DNA from: an uncultured Helicobacteraceae bacterium
Lineage (GTDB): Bacteria; Campylobacterota; Campylobacteria; Campylobacterales; Helicobacteraceae
NCBI GenBank assembly: GCA_947588965.1
Contig: CANQAN010000005.1
Span: forward strand, 48,756 to 112,755
Reading direction: 5' to 3'
DNA length: 64,000 bases
The notes under the pieces were generated by a model. That model was not told the DNA's origin and ran no database searches. It saw only the letters and a program-made list of their open reading frames with translations. Positions within the stretch are counted from its first letter, which is position 1; each line of letters begins with the position of its first letter. The translations under genes and the position numbers were made by a program. Shown here piece after piece: positions 56,062 through 64,000 of this stretch.

Positions 56062-56786
56062 TCTCGCACCCCATTAAACATTGCACTTCTAAGATTGAGG
56101 CTCACAGAAACACGGTAGCAAAGCAACGCAAATGAAGTCCTTACTGGAGAGGGAGGGGGGGGGAACTCCCCCACGCTTCTTATAAGAGCAAAGATATAAA
56201 GGTTTTGTGAATAAAGAATAAAAAAGATGAGATTCAAAAATGAAGCTCGTTTTTCTACTTGTGAAAGTAAAAGTGGTTAAAAGTAGTTCTAATAAAAACC
56301 TTGATTTTGCACATTCTTAATATGTCTTAGTTATTTTATTATACGAAGCACCATAATCTTTGCCTTTTCTTTGTAAAAGGCTTGGAATTGCTGCAAGAAT
56401 ATCGGACGTTATAAAGAATGCTCTTTAGCGAGATTGTGTTGCAATTTTTTCAAAATACATTCAAGATTCAACTTACAACAAGGGCAGAGACGATATCATT
56501 GGATTTGAAAGTTTTCATGTCTTAAATAGACTTTAACATAGTAAGAGCCAAAAAGAGCGTGAGCAAAACAAATTGTACTTGTTGTATGCCCACTTCTGTG
56601 TGATTGAATTTTAAATTTGAAAATTATAGTTTTCAATACAAAAAAATAGCATTTAAACTTTATTTATGGAATCACTCATAGTTTGCCCATATTCCTTGAA
56701 ATTTATGTTATTCCGCAATTTTTAAAAATTGTTCTAAAATATTACAGCAAAAAACAACCCTCATGTTTTGCATAAAACACTTATTT
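56062..56786. other. 725-base gap without an intact gene, containing a G9 tract
   Basis: Between groEL and the HNH gene I find no open frame that matches a family on either strand. The only structured part is G9 (56155-56163) closely followed by AACTCCCCC, able to pair with the G run and so perhaps a groEL terminator hairpin, although no T run follows. The rest (56200-56786) is AT-rich. Short coding-like pieces on the minus strand around 56330-56470 could be remains of a lost gene. Position beside restriction-modification genes makes past insertion and decay plausible. Confidence 0.5.
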
Positions 56787-57944
56787 TTAGTTCAATAAAT
56801 ACTTTTTTAAATTATATCCCACCGCTAAAGGATCTGGCTTTTTTAATTCTTCATAGGGAATAGCAACAATGCGGTCATCCAAATCCTTTAAAATTCCGCA
56901 TTTGTCAGAAATTCTATCAGAACAAGAAACCTTAACTCTTAAATTTTGTTCCTCATCATAAAAAAATCCAAATAATCCATTATCAAACATTTTGTGCATT
57001 TCATAACTTAGGGCTATTCCATTAGATATTGCAAAAGAACCACCATCTCTATAGGGGATAATATGTGCCGCTTCAAGTAATATCCTATTATCTATAAAAA
57101 TACTTTGTCCAGTAATGGCACATTGATAATTATAAGCGCTTAGTATGTTTTCTCTAAATAATCTTTGTTCTCTTGCGGGACGAGAATTATTTTGAGCCGG
57201 AGTCCCATAAAATACAATATTATCCATTTCAATTTGCAATCTATCTACAACATTAAAATCAATAATGACATTATAGTTAGAATCTACAACCAAAGCGGTT
57301 TGAAGAAAATTATAAATATAAGAAACCGGCCTTTTTAACTCATTTTGGATTTCTAAATCAAGGATATTAAAGGCATTCTTATCATATTGCATTAATAAAA
57401 CATTTTCTTTTGTTTGAGCTAATATGTTTTGCAATAAATCCTTACGGAGATTTTTTATCTCAAATTTCCTCATTAAATTTAAAAGTGCCAAATAGGGACG
57501 TATCAAATCCGCTGTATCGTAGTAAGATAAAATGAGTTTGAGCAAATAATAACAATAAGCTTCTTTGTTGCTTGAGTTAGAATTCTTAAAGAGAGCAATC
57601 AAAGAATCGGGCGCTAAAGATTCAATATTTTTTCTGCCCCTCTTTAAATCACTCTCACTATAAACATTTTGTTCCAAAAATGGTATAAAAAATTCTGCTT
57701 CAGGCGTCAAGCGAAACGAATAATCGTTAGGCTTATTGTATTCAATCAAGCCAATTTTTCTCATGTCAGGGTATTTTGATTTATAATTTGTGGAAATAAG
57801 ATTTAAATACCTTTTAGCACCAAGTTTATGAAGTGTGGGCAATTCTATTCCTATAAGATTAGAAAGATTATGTTTAAAATGTTTAAAAGAATCAAAAAAT
57901 AGTTCTGTATTGCTCCTTTTGTATCTTGCATTAAGTTGTTTCAT
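56787..57944 (-). CDS. HNH endonuclease, probable restriction enzyme
   Basis: 385 residues from the ATG at 57944, just after the methyltransferase stop with AAAGGAATA before it. The N-terminal about 260 residues are helical and unlike any family I know, perhaps for target recognition. The C-terminus is an HNH nuclease: YNYQCAITGQ, then EAAHIIPYRDGGS, NGIALSYEMHKMFDNG (His294, Asn308, His317). Pairing with a two-domain methyltransferase suggests a type II restriction enzyme, perhaps with an asymmetric site. Sequence specificity cannot be told. Confidence 0.75.
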   Translation of the reverse strand: MKQLNARYKRSNTELFFDSFKHFKHNLSNLIGIELPTLHKLGAKRYLNLISTNYKSKYPDMRKIGLIEYNKPNDYSFRLTPEAEFFIPFLEQNVYSESDLKRGRKNIESLAPDSLIALFKNSNSSNKEAYCYYLLKLILSYYDTADLIRPYLALLNLMRKFEIKNLRKDLLQNILAQTKENVLLMQYDKNAFNILDLEIQNELKRPVSYIYNFLQTALVVDSNYNVIIDFNVVDRLQIEMDNIVFYGTPAQNNSRPAREQRLFRENILSAYNYQCAITGQSIFIDNRILLEAAHIIPYRDGGSFAISNGIALSYEMHKMFDNGLFGFFYDEEQNLRVKVSCSDRISDKCGILKDLDDRIVAIPYEELKKPDPLAVGYNLKKYLLN

Positions 57945-57948
57945 TACA

Positions 57949-59955
57949 TTATTCCTTTTGTAGCACGATAATACTTTCTCGCAAATAAAATTTAGACTTG
58001 GGCTCAAGGATTTTCATTTGTTGGCTTGAAGTTTTAAGCTTTCTAGCAATAATCATCTCCATGCATTTAAAGCCTAGCTTTTGTGCCTCTTGTGCTATAA
58101 TTTCATCTGTTCTTATCGGTACCCCCTTATAGCAAGAATTTCCAACCACGATAAAGCAGAATCCGCCATTTTTGAGTATTTTAAAGCAATTTTGCAGGAC
58201 TCTTTGCATGTCAAAAAAATAATTTTTAAGCATTATGAGTGTGCTAGATTCCAATTTTCTATTTTCAAGGATTATAAGCGTTTCGTTAAGCAAAGCATTG
58301 TTTATAAAATCTTGTTTTTGCAAATGAGCGTTTTTATTGTTTCTTAAAGCAGATTTTTTAAGATTTTTCCAATCATTATAATTTTTAATGATTCCACTAC
58401 TCCATAATTCCATTTTATAAATCTCAAAATAATCAAATAAATTCGCATAAGGAGGAGAAGTAAGGATGCATGTAACCTTTTCTCTGGGATTGTTCAGCAC
58501 AGAAGATAGATTTTCTATTTTTATGATCTTTTGGTTGTTCTTATCAAATTTCTCTTTGAGTGCAAAAGCCCTTAAAGTCATTTCTTGAAGATAGGTTTTG
58601 ACGTTTTTAATCTTAGATTCTCTGAATTTTATACCATTGCCATCTTTTTTATAATTCAATATTTTTTCCAAATTACAAAGAACCAAATATTTCACAAAAT
58701 GATAGATTTTAGAATCTAATTTTTGAAAAGATTCAATAAATTCCATTGCAAGATTAAATTGTTTTTGATTGGCATATTTACCAAAGGATTCCCATTGAGG
58801 ATAAGAGAAATTTTGGTTGCCTGAACAAAAATTTTCCGCAATTTTCTTTGCTTTTTGCAGATTGCTAGAATCCAATTTTTCTAATTTTGCTTTTGTTACA
58901 TTAATGGCAAAGGGTGAAGTGTCAAATCCATAACAAAATCTCACTTGTGAGTTTAAAAAACTTGAGCCAACACCACAAAAAGGATCATAAAGCGAGATGA
59001 TAGAGCAACGAAACTTCTTTTGTAAATACTCCAATAGATATGGACTAAAGGATTCTTTGTAAGGAAAAACTTCATTTAGAGAATCCACAACATTATCGCT
59101 ATTGACTAAATCCCCAATGTTTTCCGGAAAACTCTTTAAAAACAAAAAGGATTTATTCCTATTGGACAACCGACTCATTGCAATTTCACAATATTTCTTA
59201 GACAGCTCAATACCAATAAACTGCCTGTTTAAATCATTGGCTACACAGCTTGTTGTTCCTGTTCCATTGAAGGGATCCAATACAATATCAAGCTCATAAG
59301 AATAGATTTTCAAAAGTCTTTCAATCAATTCTTCGGGATAAGGAGCCGGATGCAAATCTTTTTTCGCATTATTACTAGCACATAAAACATTTTCAAAGCC
59401 CTGCTCTTTTTCTTTATCAAAATACCACACATTTTTCGTCCATTCTTTGAATTCTGTGCTACTAATATCAATATTATGAGAATCCCCCTTATGTACTCTT
59501 TCTTGTTTATAAAATACTAAAACAGCCTCTCCAAGCGGTCTAAATGATGGACAAGAAGGACTTTTCCAACTTCCCCATGCTGTATTATTGCCTTGAAAGT
59601 GTTTAATATCTTTGCCTTTATGCCAAGTGATAAACTCAAATTCACTAAAACCAATTTCATTGAGGATTTGCGTCAGATACACAGAGAGGAATCTCACCTC
59701 TTTAGATTCCCTGTTTTTCACAGCAAAAGGAATATTGACACATATTCTGCCACCCACCTTTAAGACACGATAGCATTCTTTAAATATCATTTTCATTGAA
59801 TTAAGATAGGTTTGAAAGTCCAAATCATCGTTATAGTTTTCATAAACATGAGCGACATTATAGGGTGGCGAAGTGATAATTATATCTACAAAATTATCGG
59901 CAATATAATTTTTTAAAATCTGCAAACACTCACCATTTAATATTTCTCTAAGCAT
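57949..59955 (-). CDS. Fused double DNA methyltransferase (N4-C/N6-A type)
   Basis: 668 residues from the ATG at 59955, behind GGGGAG. Two methyltransferase modules are joined. The first (1-260) has TSPPYN (28-33) before DPFNGTGTT (227-235), the beta-class order, with a target-recognition region between. The second (about 290-668) has DPFCGVGSS (324-332) before TSPPYANLFDYFEIYK (499-514). Two modules in one chain are typical where the two strands of an asymmetric site need separate enzymes. It protects DNA from the HNH enzyme encoded next. It begins 8 bases after the guaA stop and is probably transcribed with it. Confidence 0.82.
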   Translation of the reverse strand: MLREILNGECLQILKNYIADNFVDIIITSPPYNVAHVYENYNDDLDFQTYLNSMKMIFKECYRVLKVGGRICVNIPFAVKNRESKEVRFLSVYLTQILNEIGFSEFEFITWHKGKDIKHFQGNNTAWGSWKSPSCPSFRPLGEAVLVFYKQERVHKGDSHNIDISSTEFKEWTKNVWYFDKEKEQGFENVLCASNNAKKDLHPAPYPEELIERLLKIYSYELDIVLDPFNGTGTTSCVANDLNRQFIGIELSKKYCEIAMSRLSNRNKSFLFLKSFPENIGDLVNSDNVVDSLNEVFPYKESFSPYLLEYLQKKFRCSIISLYDPFCGVGSSFLNSQVRFCYGFDTSPFAINVTKAKLEKLDSSNLQKAKKIAENFCSGNQNFSYPQWESFGKYANQKQFNLAMEFIESFQKLDSKIYHFVKYLVLCNLEKILNYKKDGNGIKFRESKIKNVKTYLQEMTLRAFALKEKFDKNNQKIIKIENLSSVLNNPREKVTCILTSPPYANLFDYFEIYKMELWSSGIIKNYNDWKNLKKSALRNNKNAHLQKQDFINNALLNETLIILENRKLESSTLIMLKNYFFDMQRVLQNCFKILKNGGFCFIVVGNSCYKGVPIRTDEIIAQEAQKLGFKCMEMIIARKLKTSSQQMKILEPKSKFYLRESIIVLQKE

Positions 59956-59963
59956 AAACTCCC

Positions 59964-62801
59964 CTACTCCCACTCTATCGTTCCGGGAGGCTTAGAAGTG
60001 ATGTCATACACCACGCGATTGATACCCTCCACTTCATTAATGATGCGATTAGAAACGGATTCTAAAAATGCATGGGGTAGATGTGCAAAACTCGCTGTCA
60101 TGCCATCAACTGCCACCACAGCACGCAAACAAATCGTGTTTTCATAAGTGCGATTATCACCCATAACCCCCACACTATTGACATTTAAAAGCACACAAAA
60201 CGCTTGCCACACCTTATGATAGAGCTTGTGCTTTTGCAACTCTTCAATGAAAATAGAATCGGCCTTGCGCAAAAGTCCCAAACTCTCCTCATTTACAACC
60301 CCCATAATGCGTATAGCAAGTCCGGGTCCGGGGAAAGGATGTCGCATGAGCATAGACTTTGGCATACCAAGTTCTTTTCCTAGAGCCCTCACTTCATCTT
60401 TGAAAAGTTCCCGCAATGGCTCAATCAACTCAAACTTCATCCAATCAGGTAAGCCTCCAACATTATGATGAGATTTTATCGTCTTTGATGGACCTTTGAC
60501 ACTTACAGATTCTATCACATCGGGATATAATGTGCCTTGTGCGAGAAACCTAATCTCGTCTTTAGTATTATGCTTTTGAGATTCTCTTTCAAACACTTCT
60601 ATAAAAGTTTCTCCGATAATCTTGCGTTTTTTCTCCGGATCGGTAATGCCTTTTAATCTTCCTAGAAATAGCTTCTTAGCATCCGCTACAATCAAAGGGA
60701 TTTTGAGATTTTCTCTAAACATTCCCTCAACCGCTTCCCTCTCACCCTCTCTTAAAAGTCCTGTATCTACAAATATCGGTATCAGATTCTCTCCAATAGC
60801 CCGATAGAGCAAGGCTGCCACAACGCTAGAATCCACGCCCCCACTCACCGCACAAAGCACCTTAGAGGCTTTAGAATCTACGCCCCTAGAATCCCCATTT
60901 GCTACGTCCTTTTTGCCCTCAAGATTCCTCTGTCTTTTTTTATTATCTCTATGCCAAGCACAATCAAGCGTATGATCGCACACAAGTCCAATTGATTGCA
61001 AATAAGCATACACACCCACACTTCCGACAAAGCGGAATCCACGTCTCTTTAAATCTTTTGCGATTTTGTCAGATAATTTCGTGTACGTCGGAAGTGCTTT
61101 AATATCTTTAAAAGAACTCACAAGTGGCTTATTTTTCACATAACTCCAAAGAAATTTATCAAAGCTTCCAAATTCCCTTTGAATCTCCAAAAACGCCTTT
61201 GCATTAGCAATTGTCGCTTCTATTTTTAAACGATTGCGTATGATCGCCCTATTTTGCATAAGGGATTCCACCTTCTTAGCATCATAGTGCGCTATTTTTT
61301 TAGGTTCAAAGCCATCAAATGCCATCCTAAAAGCCTCGCGCTTTTTGAGGATTGTCAGCCAACTAAGTCCCGCTTGAAAATTCTCTAAAACAAGCATTTC
61401 AAAGAGCTTTCTGTCCTCATGCACAGGAATCCCCCATTCTTTATCATGATAGTCCTCATAGAGTTTTGCGTCCTCTCTGTTGTGTGCCTTTGCCCATGCG
61501 CATCGCTGTGGTTGCCCATTTAAAGTAAAAAGCTTCGCTTCTGCTGTGCCTAAGACTTTTTGACGCAATTTATCAATCTCCATTTCTGCGAAGTTTTTCA
61601 TATTCCAATCTGTCTTTGTTGCGCAAATCTCCACCGCAAAATTCCTAAGAATCTCCCCTCCATATTCACTGTGTGCGACTTCGGGATGGAATTGTAACGC
61701 ATAGATTTGTCGCTTGAAATCGGCTATCGCACAATAATGCGTATTGCCACTCCTTGCAAGCTCCACAAAACCCTTTGGAATCCTCTGTACTTTGTCGGCA
61801 TGGCTCATCCAGACGACAGAATCCTGCTTGATATTCTTAAAGAGCTTATTTTGCTTTGATTTTTCTAATCTTTCTACCTCCCTACCCTGCTCTTGCTTGT
61901 TGTTAATGATTTTTGCAACTTGCGCTTCTAAATGCAAAACCGGAAAATTTCTCCCGCTAGAGTCTTTCTTACTTCTGCTAACAATCTCAAAACCAAGCGC
62001 ATGGTAGAATCCTAAGGCATTTTCATTTTGCTCACTGCATTCCACTCTAAGATTCAAGCAACCCTTGAAATATTTCTCACAAGCCTTTTGAATAAGAGCC
62101 TTTCCGATTCCACATTTAAAATGTTTTGGCGCGACAAAGAGCATTTCGATCTCGTTATTCTCACCACCAATAAATCCTAAAAAGTCTCTCTTATCCGTTG
62201 CAACAAGGATTTTTTCACAAGTTTGCAGTCTCTGCTTTGTCTTATGTTTTAAGTCTGCAATGTCTTTTTCTTTCAAAAAAGAATGGCTCACACGCACAGA
62301 ATCCTCCCACAAATCCACGATAGCATCAAGCATTTGTGGAAATTTTTTTGCACTAAATTCCTCAAAATGCAATTCTTGCAGTTTTTGCAACTTTTTTTGC
62401 GTTTTTATCTCCAATACAGCCTTGCCAAATTCTTGCTCTTTAGCCCTTATGACAACTCCACCAAAGTGATGGGCTATATATTGCATCCCATAGCAAATTC
62501 CAAGAATCGGAATCCCAAGCTCAAAAATCTTAGGATCAGGCTTATAGGCACTCTTCTCATACACACTTGCAGGACCTCCGCTAAGGATAATGCCCTTAGG
62601 ATTCTTTGCTTGAATCGCTTGAAAAGTTTCAAAATAAGGAATAATCTCTGTATAAACGCCAAACTCACGCAATCTTCGCGCAATGAGCTGTGTGTATTGT
62701 GAGCCAAAGTCTAAGACCAGAATCTCCACAGATTGCGCTGTTTGCTCCCTCTGTGTGTTTGACTTGTGAGATTTTTTTGCTTGTGTTTGTCCTTTGTGCA
62801 T
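59964..62801 (-). CDS. guaA: GMP synthase fused to GNAT acetyltransferase and 3-methyladenine DNA glycosylase I
   Basis: 945 residues against about 510-525 for normal GuaA. The glutaminase starts at 25 ([15 protein letters not shown]), with Cys103 in GICYGMQ and His372/Glu374 in [10 protein letters not shown]. Inside it, about 145-295 is a YjaB-like GNAT domain ([39 protein letters not shown]). Residues about 433-618 are a complete Tag glycosylase with its four zinc ligands (Cys434, His452, His610, Cys614). Then comes the ATP pyrophosphatase (SGGVDSS 653-659) and the normal C-terminus ending PPGTIEWE. All GuaA motifs remain, so GMP synthesis is probably preserved. AAAAGGG precedes the ATG. 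The reading frame is continuous. Confidence 0.92.
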   Translation of the reverse strand: MHKGQTQAKKSHKSNTQREQTAQSVEILVLDFGSQYTQLIARRLREFGVYTEIIPYFETFQAIQAKNPKGIILSGGPASVYEKSAYKPDPKIFELGIPILGICYGMQYIAHHFGGVVIRAKEQEFGKAVLEIKTQKKLQKLQELHFEEFSAKKFPQMLDAIVDLWEDSVRVSHSFLKEKDIADLKHKTKQRLQTCEKILVATDKRDFLGFIGGENNEIEMLFVAPKHFKCGIGKALIQKACEKYFKGCLNLRVECSEQNENALGFYHALGFEIVSRSKKDSSGRNFPVLHLEAQVAKIINNKQEQGREVERLEKSKQNKLFKNIKQDSVVWMSHADKVQRIPKGFVELARSGNTHYCAIADFKRQIYALQFHPEVAHSEYGGEILRNFAVEICATKTDWNMKNFAEMEIDKLRQKVLGTAEAKLFTLNGQPQRCAWAKAHNREDAKLYEDYHDKEWGIPVHEDRKLFEMLVLENFQAGLSWLTILKKREAFRMAFDGFEPKKIAHYDAKKVESLMQNRAIIRNRLKIEATIANAKAFLEIQREFGSFDKFLWSYVKNKPLVSSFKDIKALPTYTKLSDKIAKDLKRRGFRFVGSVGVYAYLQSIGLVCDHTLDCAWHRDNKKRQRNLEGKKDVANGDSRGVDSKASKVLCAVSGGVDSSVVAALLYRAIGENLIPIFVDTGLLREGEREAVEGMFRENLKIPLIVADAKKLFLGRLKGITDPEKKRKIIGETFIEVFERESQKHNTKDEIRFLAQGTLYPDVIESVSVKGPSKTIKSHHNVGGLPDWMKFELIEPLRELFKDEVRALGKELGMPKSMLMRHPFPGPGLAIRIMGVVNEESLGLLRKADSIFIEELQKHKLYHKVWQAFCVLLNVNSVGVMGDNRTYENTICLRAVVAVDGMTASFAHLPHAFLESVSNRIINEVEGINRVVYDITSKPPGTIEWE

Positions 62802-62882
62802 AAAAGCCCTTTTAGAGTGAATTATTGCAATTTTAACAAGAATTTGCTTAATGTGTAAAGAAATGTTGCCCTATTCTTAAAA

Positions 62883-62898
62883 TTGGAATGTTTTTTGC
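62883..62898 (+). promoter_or_regulatory. Sigma-54 (RpoN) type promoter of the fliK-like gene
   Basis: TTGG (GG at 62885-62886), ten bases, then GC at 62897-62898 in TTTTGC, the invariant GG-N10-GC spacing of -24/-12 promoters. It lies 36 bases before the ATG. Hook genes of Helicobacter, including the fliK region, belong to the RpoN regulon. Confidence 0.6.
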
Positions 62899-62933
62899 TT
62901 TTATATCAATAAATTTAACTTGCGGGGTGTGCT

Positions 62934-64000
62934 ATGCTTCCTTTCTTAGATAATGACATACTAAAAGATGTGCCAAAGATAAAAAAAACAGGACCAAACA
63001 CACATCAAATCTTACAAACTGATGAGCAAAAGGGCGGATTTGCCGAGATATTCAACGTCTTATCTTCTGAAAAATCACCCAAACAAGAAAAAGGAACTAA
63101 GGAGTTTAAAAGATCGCTAGAATCTCAAAACGCTCTCAATTTAAAAGAAAACGCTAAGCCCTCAAACTTCCTCAAAAGGCTTGATGAGAAATACAATCTC
63201 TCTAAAGATTTCCTAGAATCCAAAGAATTTAAGGGAACTAAAGAACTTAAAAACTCTAAGCAAGAAGCCAATATCACACCAAAAAGCGCAAAAGATTTGC
63301 TTGTATTTTCTAAGCAAGAAAAGACACTCAAAGATCTCGTGCAAGTTGCCAATCAACTAGAACTTAATCTCAAAAAGATTCGTATCAATAAGGATTCAGA
63401 GGGTACAAAAGAATCTCTCAAAACTGCCAAAGAGCAAAATCTCAAAAACAATATTCTCAATCCCCCTATTCTCAAACAAGAATCCAAATCGGCGCAAAAA
63501 GATTCCATTCTTAACAATATCTTGCAAGACAAAGCCCTCCTTAAACACGCAAAACAAGAAGCTGGAGAGATAAAAATGAGCAAGGACTCTAAGAATTCTA
63601 AGTCCCTCAAAGAAATTCAAGACATAAAAGAACCCAAAGATTCAAAAGAATCCAAAGAGACAAAAGAAGCTTTGCAAACTCAAATCAAAGCCCAACCCAA
63701 AGAGGAAAAATCAGAAAAGATTCCACAAAAGACAGAATCTAAAGACCCAAAAGACACAACAAAGGGCAAGATTGCTAAAGAGAGTAAAGAAGAGATTCAA
63801 AGCTCACAAAGCTCAAAAGAAGCGCAAAGAGACACAGAATCAAAAACTCTCAAAGAGACTCAAGACTCAAAAGAACTAAAGGAATCCAAAGAGACAAAAG
63901 AAGCTGAAGTGTCTAAGGAGCCTAAAGAAATTCAAGACATAAAAGAACCCAAAGATTCAAAAGAATCCAAAGAGACAAAAGAAGCTTTGCAAACTCAAAT
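62934..64000 (+). CDS. fliK: Flagellar hook-length control protein FliK-like (3' end outside window)
   Basis: Open from the ATG at 62934 to the window edge, 355 residues visible. The start MLPFLDNDILKDVPKI is followed by a conserved-looking segment, KTLKDLVQVANQLELNLKKI (about residues 127-146), like H. pylori HP0906 FliK. Beyond residue about 215 it is almost pure Lys/Glu/Ser/Asp/Thr repeat (KEPKDSKESKETKEA), the disordered ruler region. The C-terminal hook-length domain would lie outside. The upstream sigma-54-type promoter supports a hook-stage flagellar gene. The call rests on context and the one motif; another flagellar or surface repeat protein is possible. Confidence 0.65.
   Translation, partial: MLPFLDNDILKDVPKIKKTGPNTHQILQTDEQKGGFAEIFNVLSSEKSPKQEKGTKEFKRSLESQNALNLKENAKPSNFLKRLDEKYNLSKDFLESKEFKGTKELKNSKQEANITPKSAKDLLVFSKQEKTLKDLVQVANQLELNLKKIRINKDSEGTKESLKTAKEQNLKNNILNPPILKQESKSAQKDSILNNILQDKALLKHAKQEAGEIKMSKDSKNSKSLKEIQDIKEPKDSKESKETKEALQTQIKAQPKEEKSEKIPQKTESKDPKDTTKGKIAKESKEEIQSSQSSKEAQRDTESKTLKETQDSKELKESKETKEAEVSKEPKEIQDIKEPKDSKESKETKEALQTQ
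63609..64000 (+). repeat. In-frame direct repeat in the fliK-like gene, spacing 315 bases
   Basis: The 77 bases at 63609-63685 recur identically at 63924-64000, where the window ends, so the true repeat is longer. The spacing of 315 bases is 105 codons, so gain or loss of a unit would keep the frame and change the length of the ruler region. Confidence 0.85.

Noticed and set aside
55842..56237. Minus-strand 131-codon frame spanning the G9 tract and the end of groEL
   Set aside because: More than half is the antisense of the groEL Gly-Met tail (reading [10 protein letters not shown]); no family match and no ribosome binding site. The G9 is therefore not assigned as a phase switch.

Overview
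The window comes from an epsilonproteobacterium (Campylobacterota), almost certainly a Helicobacter, and probably an enterohepatic rather than gastric species. The evidence is gene order and gene content. dnaG is followed by an HP0013-like PP-loop gene. parA-parB runs into the F-ATPase operon with both b' and b subunits, then tolQ-tolR-tolA-tolB-pal-cpoB-slyD. truD-htpX-folE, oorDABC, UPF0323 lipoprotein-GspS-like, and truB/csrA/ispE/smpB/exbBD blocks are all familiar from Helicobacter. A malate dehydrogenase gene sits in front of oorDABC, which H. pylori lacks but enterohepatic Helicobacter and Campylobacter have. No rRNA, tRNA or CRISPR array was seen.

Layout. 1-6.1 kb (+): primase tail, PP-loop protein, nitroreductase, TlpD-like soluble chemoreceptor, SprA-like metalloprotease, fmt, birA. 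6.1-18.9 kb (+): one long run of parAB, atpF'FHAGDC, tolQRAB, pal, cpoB, slyD, covering segregation, proton-driven ATP synthesis and proton-driven outer-membrane maintenance. 18.9-21.6 kb (+): truD, htpX, folE. 21.7-25.2 kb: a decayed FkbM methyltransferase fragment, then nth and an AsmA-like gene (-). 25.1-30.1 kb (+): mltG, mdh and oorDABC (2-oxoglutarate:acceptor oxidoreductase). 30.1-34.1 kb (-): small membrane proteins including AtpZ, hemL, GspS-like ligase, UPF0323 lipoprotein.

34.2-41.0 kb (-) is a compact operon of seven genes: DUF4910/DUF2172 protein, AAC(3)-family acyltransferase, amino-acid adenylating enzyme, formyltransferase, acyl carrier protein, sulfotransferase-like protein, KAS III-like protein. 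Three of them carry long G tracts (G12, G14, G12 on the coding strand), and in this sequence all three are out of frame. It resembles the phase-variable flagellin-glycan decoration genes Cj1295-Cj1308 of Campylobacter jejuni. 41.1-44.3 kb (-): an SF1 helicase, hypD and a lipoprotein.

44.4-52.6 kb (+) begins as a housekeeping operon (truB, csrA, ispE, smpB, exbB, exbD, a 59-residue membrane peptide). It continues without a break into a ZorA-like motor protein with a tail of about 650 residues, a ZorB-like OmpA-domain partner, and an HsdM-like methylase-fold protein. That last protein has a degenerate catalytic motif (HPPL) and a built-in target-recognition-like domain. This ZorAB-methylase set is the best candidate for an undescribed defence system. 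52.7-56.1 kb: aspartate aminotransferase (-), and groES-groEL (+) behind a clear promoter and paired dyads. 56.8-60.0 kb (-): a restriction-modification pair (double methyltransferase plus HNH nuclease) downstream of guaA.

guaA (59.96-62.8 kb, -) is remarkable. The GMP synthase carries a YjaB-like GNAT acetyltransferase inside its glutaminase domain and a complete 3-methyladenine DNA glycosylase I (Tag) between its glutaminase and ATP-pyrophosphatase domains. The window ends inside a repeat-rich fliK-like gene (+) preceded by a sigma-54-type promoter.
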